This document shows positions 18,029-27,521 of a DNA stretch of 64,000 nucleotides, one piece after another (the stretch's first letter is position 1; each line of letters opens with the position of its first letter). The notes beneath the pieces were generated by a model. The model saw only the letters and a list, made by a program, of their open reading frames with translations, was not told the DNA's origin and searched no databases. A program made the position numbers and the translations under genes. Source of the DNA: Acidobacteriota bacterium (lineage in GTDB: Bacteria > Acidobacteriota > Terriglobia > Terriglobales > Acidobacteriaceae); contig JAFDVW010000017.1 in NCBI GenBank assembly GCA_018268755.1, positions 225,682-289,681 of the forward strand. The letters run 5' to 3'.

Positions 18029-21000
18029 ATGCGTGGTTTCGAAGCTTACTCACGAAAATTATGTTGGCTGTTGGGGCTGCTGCTGCTTTGTCCCATGGCC
18101 GTCCTGGCGCAGCAATCGGGTATCGTTGGCACCGTAACGGACTCCTCAGGCGCCCTCCTCACTGGGGTCGTGGTCACTGCCAAAAACGTGAACACGGGTG
18201 AAACCCGCCAGGCCAATAGCAATGAAGTCGGGCAATATGCCATCCCGAACTTGAAAATTGGAACCTACGAAGTCAGTGCCGAAAAGCAAGGGTTCCAACG
18301 CAAAATTGTAGACCAGGTTGCACTGGAAGTCGCGCTGACTCGCACCATCGATCTTTCTCTTCCCCCGGGCACCATCAGTGAGCAAGTGAACGTGACCGCG
18401 GCGGCGACGGCCTTGCAGACAAACGAGTCCTCGGTCAGCACCTTGCTGGAGACCAAGGTCGTCAACGAGATCCCCCTGAACGGAAGAAACTTCCTCCAAC
18501 TACAGCTGTTGTCTCCAGGCGTTACCTTGGCGAGGGGCGGCACTTTTAGCGTAGTAAAAATTGACGCCCAGAGCACCAGCATTGGCGGCGGCAACGTCTC
18601 CGTGAACGGCATGCGCGACGTGTACAACGACTATCTTCTGGATGGAGTCTCGTTCAAGGACTGGATCCACGGCACCAATGGTTTTAACCCGTCTGTCGAC
18701 GCCATTGATGAATTCCGGGTGCAGACCAGCAACTACACCGCCGAATTTGGCGCCAATGCAGGTGGAATATCGAACCTGGTCAGCAAGTCGGGGACGAATC
18801 AGCTGCATGGCTCGCTGTATGAATTCATCCGCAACGACAAGTTTGACGCGCTCAATTTCTTCACCCGCAAGGTCGGTGGCTCGAAATTGCCCCTGCGCCG
18901 TAATCAGTTCGGCGCTACCCTGGGCGGGCCGATCGTGCGCGACAAGACGTTCTTCTTCGGCAGTTATGAGGGCTTCCGCGAGCAGCGGACAACCACGCAA
19001 TTCATGACGTATCCCTCGGCGGCGATGCGACACGGGGATTTTTCCGAGCTCCTCGATCAGGATGACCCCATCATTATTCACGATCCCGCCACCGGAGATC
19101 CTTATCCTGGGAACGTGATTCCCGAGGATCAAATCCTCAGCGTCATGCCGGGCTATCTCGACACCTACATTCCCCTGCCCCAGACCGCGGGATTGCTGAA
19201 CAATTATGTCGTCCCCGGGACCCGTAGAAATTCCACCAACCAGTACATCGGGAAAGTCGACCACGCTTTCAGTGATAGTCTCCATCTGTCCGGGCGCTAC
19301 GCGGACAACAAGACATTTAATGCGTCGCCCATTCGCAACCCGAATTTCTTTGGCACGGACAACAACCGCAACCAGAACCTGAGCGTGCAACTCACCAAAA
19401 CCCTCAATCCCCATACGATTGTGGAGGGACGTTTTGGCATCAACGCCTTTAAGCAATTCGTCGAGCAAAACCTTGCCGGAACTACACCCAACATCGCCGC
19501 CGATGTCCTGGAAATCAATGGCGTCTCGGTAGACCCGGCCGCTTCCAACGCTCCATCGTTTATCACTCCCGGCTTCAGTGGCTTGGGCGGGGCCCCTTCC
19601 ACACCCAGAAGCTGGTTCAGTAAGCGCTTCGAATACCAGGGTAGCGCCAGCCTGGTGCGGGGTAGCCACATGATCCGCTTTGGCATGAACCTCGTGCGGC
19701 ACCACGAAACTTTCCCCGAGATCATCATCCCCAACGGTTTGTATGTGTTCGACGGGACATTTACCGGATACTCGCTGGCCGATATGTTGCTGGGTATTCC
19801 CGCCAACATGCTGCTTTCGCCGGAATTGTTTGATCCGCAATTTCGCCAGACGGAATGGATGCCGTGGATCCAGGACGACTGGAGGGTGACCCGCAAACTT
19901 ACCTTGAACCTCGGCCTGCGTTATGAACGGCGCCCCTGGCCCATTTCCGCCAACAACACCATCGCGAACATTCTGCTTCCTCCGGGAGGAGGGCAGGCCA
20001 CAGAGATTCTATCTGCCGCTTGTGTGCCGGATCCTCCGGTGCGGCGTTGCGAAACTTCTTTGCCCACCGCGATTGCTAAATCGCGCAGCACCATGGGAGG
20101 CACCGACAACAATAATTTTGCGCCTCGCGTCGGATTCGCCTACCGCGTGGACAACGCTGGCAAGACTGTTGTACGCGGCGGATACGGGGTCTTCTTCCAA
20201 CCCGAGCCCTTCAATCAGTTTGTGTTCCTGAGCATCAATCCTCCTTTTGTCAGTTTCTATAACCGCTTCCTCAATCAATCGAACTATCAGGACTGGGATT
20301 GGCATAACCCCACCGCGGGCTTGCCCGCAGGCGGGATCCAGTTCACCTACATCCCGCAGAACCTCGCCACGCCCTATCTGCAAGCCTGGAACTTCGGCAT
20401 TCAGCGGGACCTCGGGGCCGGAGTGGTGCTGGATGTCACCTACGTCGGAAACAAAGACTCGAAGCTGTGGGCGCGCACCTGGCCCAATCAGCCGCGTCCT
20501 GGTCCGGGCGACATTGATTCACGCCGTCCCTACACCAACGTCTCGACGATTGCGGGCAACGAGCCCATTGGAAACGCCAACTATCACGGACTACAGGCGA
20601 AAGCGGAGCGGCGATTCTCCAAGGGCCTTTCTCTGCTGGCGGGCTATACCTGGTCCAAAGCCATCACCGATTCCCAGGCTGCGGAAACCGGCGCTTTCGT
20701 CCCCGACTTGCAGGACAACTACAATCGTCGGGCCAATCGTGGTTTGTGGTCAGCTGATGCTCGTCACCGGTTCACGCTGAGCGGCATCTATGACTTGCCT
20801 ATCGGCAGCCGGCAGGCCTTGCTGGGTAACGTCCAGGGAGTTGCCGGGAAGATCATTTCCGGCTGGCAACTGGGCACCATCGTGACCCTGCAGAGTGGCC
20901 AACCCCAAACTGCGGTTCTGGCGTTTGATAATCCGAACGTTGGAGAAGGCGCTAAACTTCCTAATATGCTGAGGAATCCCAACAACGGGCCCAAGACAGC

Positions 21001-21295
21001 GGACCAGTGGTTCGATATTGATGCCTTCGAAGTGCCGGAGCAATATACCTTCGGCAACGAATCTATCGGGGCCGTGACCGGCCCCGGCATCGCCAACGTG
21101 GATTTCTCCCTGGCCAAAAACACGGCCCTCACGGAGCGGATTAACCTACAGTTCCGCGCCGAGGCCTTTAACTTGTTCAATCACACAATCCTGGGTGATC
21201 CCGACATGACTTTCGGGTCTCCCTCGTTCGCCACGATCACCAGCACTCGTCTGGAGAACCGGGAAATGCAGTTCTCTCTGAGGCTGGTGTTCTAA
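18029..21295 (+). CDS. TonB-dependent receptor, Oar/CarboxypepD_reg type (first)
   Basis: A 1088-residue outer-membrane protein. A signal peptide (to about residue 30, VLAQQ) is followed by a carboxypeptidase regulatory-like beta-sandwich (GIVGTVTDSSGALLTGVVV, 32-110). A plug domain with the ETKVVNEIPLNGRNFLQL element comes next, and a long barrel ends in LRLVF with the terminal Phe expected for outer-membrane insertion. Oar-like receptors are the main TonB-type receptors of Acidobacteria and import glycans or other large ligands. It lies under a putative GntR-controlled promoter in the glycan locus, so a saccharide ligand is likely. No SusD partner is present. Confidence 0.92.
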   Translation: MRGFEAYSRKLCWLLGLLLLCPMAVLAQQSGIVGTVTDSSGALLTGVVVTAKNVNTGETRQANSNEVGQYAIPNLKIGTYEVSAEKQGFQRKIVDQVALEVALTRTIDLSLPPGTISEQVNVTAAATALQTNESSVSTLLETKVVNEIPLNGRNFLQLQLLSPGVTLARGGTFSVVKIDAQSTSIGGGNVSVNGMRDVYNDYLLDGVSFKDWIHGTNGFNPSVDAIDEFRVQTSNYTAEFGANAGGISNLVSKSGTNQLHGSLYEFIRNDKFDALNFFTRKVGGSKLPLRRNQFGATLGGPIVRDKTFFFGSYEGFREQRTTTQFMTYPSAAMRHGDFSELLDQDDPIIIHDPATGDPYPGNVIPEDQILSVMPGYLDTYIPLPQTAGLLNNYVVPGTRRNSTNQYIGKVDHAFSDSLHLSGRYADNKTFNASPIRNPNFFGTDNNRNQNLSVQLTKTLNPHTIVEGRFGINAFKQFVEQNLAGTTPNIAADVLEINGVSVDPAASNAPSFITPGFSGLGGAPSTPRSWFSKRFEYQGSASLVRGSHMIRFGMNLVRHHETFPEIIIPNGLYVFDGTFTGYSLADMLLGIPANMLLSPELFDPQFRQTEWMPWIQDDWRVTRKLTLNLGLRYERRPWPISANNTIANILLPPGGGQATEILSAACVPDPPVRRCETSLPTAIAKSRSTMGGTDNNNFAPRVGFAYRVDNAGKTVVRGGYGVFFQPEPFNQFVFLSINPPFVSFYNRFLNQSNYQDWDWHNPTAGLPAGGIQFTYIPQNLATPYLQAWNFGIQRDLGAGVVLDVTYVGNKDSKLWARTWPNQPRPGPGDIDSRRPYTNVSTIAGNEPIGNANYHGLQAKAERRFSKGLSLLAGYTWSKAITDSQAAETGAFVPDLQDNYNRRANRGLWSADARHRFTLSGIYDLPIGSRQALLGNVQGVAGKIISGWQLGTIVTLQSGQPQTAVLAFDNPNVGEGAKLPNMLRNPNNGPKTADQWFDIDAFEVPEQYTFGNESIGAVTGPGIANVDFSLAKNTALTERINLQFRAEAFNLFNHTILGDPDMTFGSPSFATITSTRLENREMQFSLRLVF

Positions 21296-21323
21296 ACACC
21301 CGAACGCGGTATGCTTTCCTCCG

Positions 21324-21353
21324 TTGCGGTCCGCCTCTCCCGGCGGACCGCAA
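21324..21353 (+). terminator. Hairpin after the TonB receptor gene
   Basis: A perfect 12-bp stem (TTGCGGTCCGCC/GGCGGACCGCAA) with loop TCTCCC begins 28 bp after the stop codon. The following T-tract is weak, so it may be an mRNA-stabilising hairpin that separates the receptor transcript from the next gene. Confidence 0.65.
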
Positions 21354-21385
21354 TGCTGTTTGATACTTTCCCCAAGGTCTCATTT

Positions 21386-22828
21386 ATGTCTCACCAGATA
21401 AGCAGGCAGACCGGCACATTCCTGGCGGGAGCGGCGAAGATGGTCATCACACCTCCTCCCGGCGCCCCCACCCTGGGCACAATTCAGCGCAGCACCGGGG
21501 TGCACGATGAGCTCTATGCCCGCGCGCTGGTGCTGGGCGACGGAAAACAGAGCATCGCGATTGTGTCTCTCGATCTGATCGGCATGGATTTTTCCTTGTC
21601 CGACGACATACGCGATGCGATTCGCTCCCTCACTGGCATCGCCGTGGTCCTGGTCCACTGCACCCATAACCATTCTGCGCCCTTCACCATTCCCTGGAGC
21701 GTGCTCGGATCGCGCTGGCTGGCGGGGCCAGGTAAGCTGTGGCGGAATGGACTGGTGACAAAATTGGCGGAGCTGGTAGCGCAAGCCCAGGAGAAGAGTG
21801 GGCCCGTGGGATTGCGCGCGGCCAGAGCTCCGGTCAAAATTGGCTCCAACCGCCGGCTTTCCACCGACCAGGGCACGGTCATGAAACCCAATCCCGCTGG
21901 GCCCATTGTCCCCTGGGTCGATGTGCTGCGCGTGGATCGTAGCGATGGAAGTCCCCTGGCGGTATTGTTCAGTCACGCCGCCCATCCCGTCATTATCCAC
22001 GGGGCCAGCCGTCTGATCAGCGCGGAGTTTCCCGGATTTGCGGTGCGCAAGCTGCAAGAGTTGTTGGGTGGCGATTGTGTGGCCATGTTTGGACAGGCTT
22101 TTGCCGCCAACATTAACGGCGATCCCTTGCGGGGCGGAATCTCCGCCGCGGAGCGGGCCGGGGAAGTATTGGCCCAGGCGGCATTTGAAGCTGCTGCCAA
22201 AAGTCAGGAGGTCCCCTATCAGGAGTTCCAGGTTGTGTCCGCCAACACCTGGCTCCCCTTGCAGTCACTCCCTTCCCAGGAAGCATGCGTGCAAGCCCTG
22301 CGGGAAGCGGAAGAACGCTTGACGCGCCGCTATGGCTCGGATCAGCTCACGGATGAACAGCTGTGGGACATGCAGGACGAAGCTGAGACCGCCAAGAGCC
22401 AAACGGAATCTCAGGCGGCGGACGATGTCCAACCCATGGAAGGCAAAGCCTGGTGGATGATGGACACTGTGCTGTGCCTGCGCGATCTCCTGCACAAGAT
22501 TCAAACCAGTGATGCGGCTCCGCTGCGCTTTGACGCCCACTTGGTCCGTATCGGCGGGGACTGGTCGCTTCTGGCCGCCACCCATGAGCTGTTCGCCGAA
22601 TATCAGTTGCTGCTCGACCAGGCCTCTCCTACCAGGCACAACATGATGCTGGCCTACACCAATGGCTGTGAGAGCTATATTCCCATGGACAAGGATTACG
22701 CTCTTGGCGGGTATGAGGCGTCCAGCTTCCCTGAGGATGGAGCGGCCCTGCGCTATCGCCATCGGCGCGCGCTTGCGACGGGGACGGAGCAAAGAGTCAT
22801 GGACGCGCTCCAGTCCTTGTGGCGGTAG
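21386..22828 (+). CDS. Neutral ceramidase N-terminal-domain-like hydrolase
   Basis: A 480-residue protein. The start MSHQISRQTG at 21386 is preferred because an AAGG ribosome site precedes it and the longer frame would run through the terminator hairpin. It shows the neutral/alkaline non-lysosomal ceramidase N-terminal pattern: AAKMVITPPPGAP, then DELYARALVLGDG, and VLVHCTHNHSAP with the metal-binding histidines. A later NGCESYIPMDKDYALGGYE is also typical. No signal peptide is visible. Bacterial relatives lacking the C-terminal Ig domain often lie in carbohydrate loci and act on unknown amides or esters, so true ceramidase activity should not be assumed. Confidence 0.82.
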   Translation: MSHQISRQTGTFLAGAAKMVITPPPGAPTLGTIQRSTGVHDELYARALVLGDGKQSIAIVSLDLIGMDFSLSDDIRDAIRSLTGIAVVLVHCTHNHSAPFTIPWSVLGSRWLAGPGKLWRNGLVTKLAELVAQAQEKSGPVGLRAARAPVKIGSNRRLSTDQGTVMKPNPAGPIVPWVDVLRVDRSDGSPLAVLFSHAAHPVIIHGASRLISAEFPGFAVRKLQELLGGDCVAMFGQAFAANINGDPLRGGISAAERAGEVLAQAAFEAAAKSQEVPYQEFQVVSANTWLPLQSLPSQEACVQALREAEERLTRRYGSDQLTDEQLWDMQDEAETAKSQTESQAADDVQPMEGKAWWMMDTVLCLRDLLHKIQTSDAAPLRFDAHLVRIGGDWSLLAATHELFAEYQLLLDQASPTRHNMMLAYTNGCESYIPMDKDYALGGYEASSFPEDGAALRYRHRRALATGTEQRVMDALQSLWR

Positions 22829-22882
22829 GGCAGATTTCCTGTCCAGATGGCGTAGTCCAGAAAGCATTGCAAGGAGAACAAC

Positions 22883-23782
22883 ATGTTCGTGGGATATTTG
22901 TTTGCAGTGCTGGCCATGCTCAGCATCGGCATACTGGGAATCCTGAGCAAACTGGCGGACCGCCAGGACTGTACGCCGCTCAACACTACGCTGGTCCTTT
23001 TTGGCGGCTCTTCGGTCTTCATGGGCCTCTACGTTAGCCTGGTCCAGGGGGAGACATTGAATCCCCCCAAGATGGTCACCGGCACCGCACTATTTTTTGG
23101 CGCTCTGGCTGTCCTGGCCTTCTGGGTCTTCCTGTATGGACTTCAGTTCGGCAAGATCACAACCAGCTGGATTTTTATGAATTTGTCGGCCATCGTGCCG
23201 GCAGGGCTTTCCGCCCTTCTCTACCATGAAGCCATTGGTGCTTTGAAAGGCGTGGTATTGGCGCTGGTGGTGCTGTCTATTGTGCTGCTATGGAAAGACA
23301 AACAGCAGGAGAGTGCTGACTCCACCGCCGGGCCGACGGCCGCAAGCGGGAACGTGAAGATCTGGATTACGGCCATGCTAGCGGCATTTCTGTTGAATGG
23401 AGTTTGCCCCTTCGGGCTTCGCGTTCTTGCGGGCCGAGGACTCGCGCAGCAGTACACGCCGGTGTATCTCGTCTACTGGTACTTCGCAGGCTTTGCTTTC
23501 GGACTGTTCGGGCTGATGAAAGCACGGCGGCGGTTGTCACGCGCCAATCTTTTCATCGGCCTCATTATGGCTGTAGCCAGTGTGGGGGGGCAGTTCTTTA
23601 TGGGATTGGCCCTGTCGCGGGGTGTCCCCGGCAGTGTGGTCTACATGCTGGGCATGGGGGCCAGCATGTGCGTCGTGGTCCTGGGCGGGGTTTTGTTCTT
23701 CCATGAAAAAGTTGGGACCTATGCGAAGCTTGGCATTGTGATCGGATTGGCGGCGGCCGTACTCCTGGGAGCCACAGGCTAG
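22883..23782 (+). CDS. DMT-superfamily transporter (EamA/RhaT-like)
   Basis: A 299-residue inner-membrane protein with about ten hydrophobic segments in two EamA-like halves (1-140 and 150-299). It starts at MFVGYLFAVLAML after an AAGGAG ribosome site, 54 bp after the ceramidase-like gene. DMT transporters move sugars, amino acids or drugs; the locus suggests uptake of a sugar derivative released by the neighbouring enzymes, which is inference. A predicted terminator follows. Confidence 0.83.
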   Translation: MFVGYLFAVLAMLSIGILGILSKLADRQDCTPLNTTLVLFGGSSVFMGLYVSLVQGETLNPPKMVTGTALFFGALAVLAFWVFLYGLQFGKITTSWIFMNLSAIVPAGLSALLYHEAIGALKGVVLALVVLSIVLLWKDKQQESADSTAGPTAASGNVKIWITAMLAAFLLNGVCPFGLRVLAGRGLAQQYTPVYLVYWYFAGFAFGLFGLMKARRRLSRANLFIGLIMAVASVGGQFFMGLALSRGVPGSVVYMLGMGASMCVVVLGGVLFFHEKVGTYAKLGIVIGLAAAVLLGATG

Positions 23783-23819
23783 CAAAGCGTTGAAAAAATC
23801 CGGATAGTGTTTTCTGAAG

Positions 23820-23842
23820 GGCCCGGCCTACGCCGGGCCTTT
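23820..23842. terminator. Bidirectional-looking terminator between convergent genes
   Basis: Stem GGCCCGGC/GCCGGGCC (23820-23827 with 23832-23839), loop CTAC, followed by TTT. It lies between the convergent transporter gene and the GH38-like gene. Confidence 0.7.
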
Positions 23843-23860
23843 CCAGTTAGTCGAGACCAA

Positions 23861-26800
23861 TTACTGTTTCATCCGCACTACCAGACTCTTAATCTCATAA
23901 CCTTCCATGGGCAGCGTGACCGAGTGAGCAGTGGCATCGACGGTCGCCTTGCGTTCGCCCATGACCGAACCCAGATACGCCTCTTGCAACTCGGTGATAG
24001 GAAATTGAAGGCTCGCCGTAATGCGGTTGGACGTGGTGTTCTGCACTCGGACCAGGTAGGCCTGGTCTTCGAGGGGCCGGACTGTGAGAACGGTGACGCC
24101 CTGGGGAGCGGCCTCCAGAAATCCCGCGCCACTTTCCGGCAAGGTCGGCTCCCATCCCATGCGGTAGCGGCGGATGACCGGGAAGGGCGACCTCTGCTCC
24201 TGGGCCAGCCTGGCAGCTTGCGTCGAAGCGATTTCGCCACCGCTGGTCAAGGCATAGCGGAAAATGAATCGCCCACCCTGCTGCGCCGGCGCGTCAGTAT
24301 ACCAATAGTTGTTCATGACATAGGAGAATACGGAGCCATTTTCAATCTGGATCGACTCCGGCCACAAGCCACGATTGATGTCTTGCAGGGTGACCAGCGG
24401 CGCATCGACCGTGGCCCAGGCCACGCTATGATTGGTCCCTTTTCCCCATACCGCTCCTTGCGTGGTGAACCATTGCCGGTTGGCGCCGGGAAGCATGTCG
24501 TGGACAGGGTCCACCCAGGCGGTCGCCCCCTGATATTGCATTTGCGACACGGCGAGCGCAAAAGGAAATGCGAAGTAGACGCCTTCTTTCTTTAACGTAG
24601 CCTTCTTTTCGACTTCGTTGTGAAAGAGGACTTGCTTCTCCGCGTCGGGCAAGATGATGGTCGTGACGATCTCAGGTGTGTTCAGGGCCGAGGCGCGGAC
24701 CGTGATCACAGTGCCCCAGGGGAATCGCCGCGCTTCAGGCGCGCTTGCCAGGGTGGCGTGATGAAGCTGCAATTCAGGTAGAGGGAATGTGATATCAGCA
24801 ATAAGAAGGCGATTATCTTTCAAACTGCCGGGAATAAAGTCGCCCGGATCGCCGCCGCTCACATATAGATATTCATTCAGGCCATAGTCCGATCGCGCAT
24901 CCACCAGGTCCTGACCGGTTGCTTTGTCGATCAAATGGGCCACCGCGCCACTCCCATGATCGATTTGCAGCCGGTAATGGGCATTTTCCACGGCCGGCGC
25001 GGCCGGATCGAGATCAATCACCTTGCCTTCCGGGACCTTTCCTTTCGCGGTGGCGTAAAACTTGTAGCCCATGGCCGGGATGCTGTTCGCCCAGCAACGA
25101 ACATCCTGGTAGTCGTGATGGGATCGCAGCACGCCGCAGGGGATCGCTTGCCCAGTCTCGGGATCGACCAGGATCTCCTCGGGTTCCAGCTCGAAGTCGA
25201 ATAAGCCGCTGCGCACCCAGCTCTCGGGATTGAACACCACGGCGCCCTGCTCGCGGGTGGCGATGGATTCTGCAACTTTGTCCATGCCGACCAGCCGCAG
25301 GTCGCTGGTCTGCTGGAACGCGGCTTCCGCCCAGGCGCGATGCGCGGCTTCGCCAAAGCGTGTGCGATAGCTGTAAGGACGGCGGAAGGAATTGGCGTCG
25401 CTCCATACATAGGAGTCGGCCAGCAGAATGTTCTTCCAGGCATCCTGAAAAGGAGAGGAATCAAACTTCAGATGTGGCTGGAGCCAGCCGGCAATGCTTT
25501 CGAATTTTTCGGCAGCGAGAATCTGCATCTGGGAAGTGCGGATCATCGCGGCAATGCGCGCGTCGGCTCCGGCCTCGTCTTCCCAATACGCGCCGCCGTC
25601 GCCGCGGTAGGTCTTGATCTGCGGTCCAAAGTTCCTGGTGATATGGGTAAAGAAATCGCGTTGGGTGGAAGCAATCACTTTGGGATACGCATACTCGCGG
25701 TTCCACTTTTCCAGTACGTCGGCGTCCCCCCAGTGGCGCATGGGGATTTCGTCATTATGCAGGCCAAAGAGCAGGACGGCGTCAAAGGGGAAATCGTCGC
25801 GCTCATACTGCGAGAGAAACAGCGGAAGAGAGCGCTGCAATCCCTGGATCGACGGCGCGTAGCTCCCGCTCTGGACCGACTCCGCATTCCATCCGGCCCA
25901 GGTCATGTCATCGACGGCGGTGTAGGAGACCCCGCTCCACACCAGTACTTTCGCGCCAGTCGGTCCTTCCCAATAAAAAGGGGAATGGAAGTTCAACAGC
26001 CCAATTGGATTGAAGGCCCCGCGGATGGGATCGCTGCCATTGGTGAAGTACGCGATGCCGGCGTCGGCCAGCACCTGCGGCATGGCCCAGGTGATGGAAG
26101 GTTCGTCCGTCTGGGAAGCGGAGTCCACCGGAAAGTTATGTTGTTTACCGGCCCGCAGAGAATAGTCCAGCGAGCGGTATAACTCTTCGGGTGTCATTAG
26201 GCCGGTAAAAAAGTTAGCATACAGCGCATTGATGCCCCACTTGCCAGTCTTCAGATGGCCAAGCAGTTCCTGGCAAGATTCCTCACGACGTGTGGCGCAA
26301 TAGGACTCCAGGTTGGCCGCCGCATCCAGGGTAAAAGAATAGGAAGGATAGTTCTTCTGGATTTGCAGCGTCTTGTCGACGAATCGGTTCTCCCACTCCA
26401 GCGTGCGCGCGGGCAGGTCGTTGTAGCCGAAGTCGGCCTGCTCCATGGGAAGCGCGTACACATTCCATTTTCTCTTGGGTTGGAACGTTCCTCGATACAG
26501 TGGATCTTTGCTGCCCACGATATAGAGAGCGGCGGCCACCGGCCCGTCCGGCGCCGGCACATCGAAAGTGAATTCCAGGTCCCCCGCTTCGTTCTGCACG
26601 ACGCTGTGTTCCTGGGAAGTGGCGCCGATGACGGCTTTGAGCTTCACCGCTCCCAGTGGCTTACTGGTCCTTACGTGCACGTTGGCCACTTCCCGCAAAC
26701 CGGCCGGACTGTTCTTGTACAGGATGGTCGGTTCGACGGCTGCTGCGGTCACCAGCGGCGGTGTACTGCCAGGATTGTTGCTAAGCATGAGCCGGTCGTA

Positions 26801-27391
26801 GTAGAGACCAAAGCCGTCTTCACACTGCAACGCGAGCGTGTTTGTCCCCTTGAGGAACAGCGAAGCGGGAAGCACCATCTCCAACGATTCGTAGCCGAAG
26901 TACTGTGTGTTGCCGTTGGCTTCGCCCCCATTGGGCCACCACAGTTGCGGCGCGGGATGTGGGTGCAGGCGGTAGCTGGCCTTCGATTTCCCGTTGATCA
27001 GCAGTGTGTAACGCGGCGCGGCCGGCCGCCGGTGCCGCACGATGGCGTCGAGGTGAAGAACAAAAGTCCCGCGCGGCGCACCCGGCAGGCTGAACTGCAC
27101 TTGAAATGGGGGCGTGATCGCGTCCGAGTTCAGGTCGACCCAATCCTCTCGCATCGTGCTGGCTTTGACCGCCGCATCGAAGGACCCAGGTTGATAGGCA
27201 GGCCAATCTTTTTGCGGAGTGCTTGTACCCACACGGTAGACGATCGTCTCGTCCTCTTTCCGGTTGCGGGAGAACTCTGCGATGGAATTGTCTTTGACGC
27301 CAATACTGAAAATTTCCGTTTGCGCCTCGGCTGGCCAGGTTGCGGTCAGCGAAAGCAGTAATAAGGATGCGGTCATCCAGGCTCGAGCCAT
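23861..27391 (-). CDS. Large secreted GH38-like (alpha-mannosidase-type) protein
   Basis: A 1176-residue protein starting at MARAWMTASLLLL (27391) with a strong GGAGGAAGG ribosome site and a signal peptide ending near AEAQ. An N-terminal beta-sandwich/CBM-like region (25-290) precedes a GH38-type catalytic domain. Family landmarks are QADFGYNDLP (near residue 325), the nucleophile-type QTDEPSITWAMPQVLADAG (near 435) and LFGLHNDEIPMRHW (near 540). C-terminal beta domains of the mannosidase type follow. The usual first zinc-ligand His of the HxD motif reads Gln here (QAD), so metal binding or activity may differ. Divergent from the next gene across operator O5. Substrate unknown. Confidence 0.72.
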   Translation of the reverse strand: MARAWMTASLLLLSLTATWPAEAQTEIFSIGVKDNSIAEFSRNRKEDETIVYRVGTSTPQKDWPAYQPGSFDAAVKASTMREDWVDLNSDAITPPFQVQFSLPGAPRGTFVLHLDAIVRHRRPAAPRYTLLINGKSKASYRLHPHPAPQLWWPNGGEANGNTQYFGYESLEMVLPASLFLKGTNTLALQCEDGFGLYYDRLMLSNNPGSTPPLVTAAAVEPTILYKNSPAGLREVANVHVRTSKPLGAVKLKAVIGATSQEHSVVQNEAGDLEFTFDVPAPDGPVAAALYIVGSKDPLYRGTFQPKRKWNVYALPMEQADFGYNDLPARTLEWENRFVDKTLQIQKNYPSYSFTLDAAANLESYCATRREESCQELLGHLKTGKWGINALYANFFTGLMTPEELYRSLDYSLRAGKQHNFPVDSASQTDEPSITWAMPQVLADAGIAYFTNGSDPIRGAFNPIGLLNFHSPFYWEGPTGAKVLVWSGVSYTAVDDMTWAGWNAESVQSGSYAPSIQGLQRSLPLFLSQYERDDFPFDAVLLFGLHNDEIPMRHWGDADVLEKWNREYAYPKVIASTQRDFFTHITRNFGPQIKTYRGDGGAYWEDEAGADARIAAMIRTSQMQILAAEKFESIAGWLQPHLKFDSSPFQDAWKNILLADSYVWSDANSFRRPYSYRTRFGEAAHRAWAEAAFQQTSDLRLVGMDKVAESIATREQGAVVFNPESWVRSGLFDFELEPEEILVDPETGQAIPCGVLRSHHDYQDVRCWANSIPAMGYKFYATAKGKVPEGKVIDLDPAAPAVENAHYRLQIDHGSGAVAHLIDKATGQDLVDARSDYGLNEYLYVSGGDPGDFIPGSLKDNRLLIADITFPLPELQLHHATLASAPEARRFPWGTVITVRASALNTPEIVTTIILPDAEKQVLFHNEVEKKATLKKEGVYFAFPFALAVSQMQYQGATAWVDPVHDMLPGANRQWFTTQGAVWGKGTNHSVAWATVDAPLVTLQDINRGLWPESIQIENGSVFSYVMNNYWYTDAPAQQGGRFIFRYALTSGGEIASTQAARLAQEQRSPFPVIRRYRMGWEPTLPESGAGFLEAAPQGVTVLTVRPLEDQAYLVRVQNTTSNRITASLQFPITELQEAYLGSVMGERKATVDATAHSVTLPMEGYEIKSLVVRMKQ

Positions 27392-27420
27392 GCGTCCCTT
27401 CCTCCATTCCGATTTGAATA

Positions 27421-27432
27421 ATGATCGATAAT
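27421..27432. promoter_or_regulatory. Putative GntR operator O5
   Basis: ATGATCGATAAT matches the 12-bp operator except for one pair. It lies between two divergent glycan genes, 30 bp from the start of the GH38-like gene and 90 bp from the start of the next, so it may control both. Confidence 0.55.
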
Positions 27433-27521
27433 ATATCAAAATTAGCTTTACAACATTTCCATGCTGCACTACCATCGGCTGGTCGCGAATTCTTCAGTTG
27501 TTTAACTTTAGAGGTGGATAA

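Noticed and set aside
18500..19840. 446-residue open frame antisense to the first TonB receptor
   Set aside because: No recognisable domains; the plus strand encodes conserved receptor sequence without interruption.
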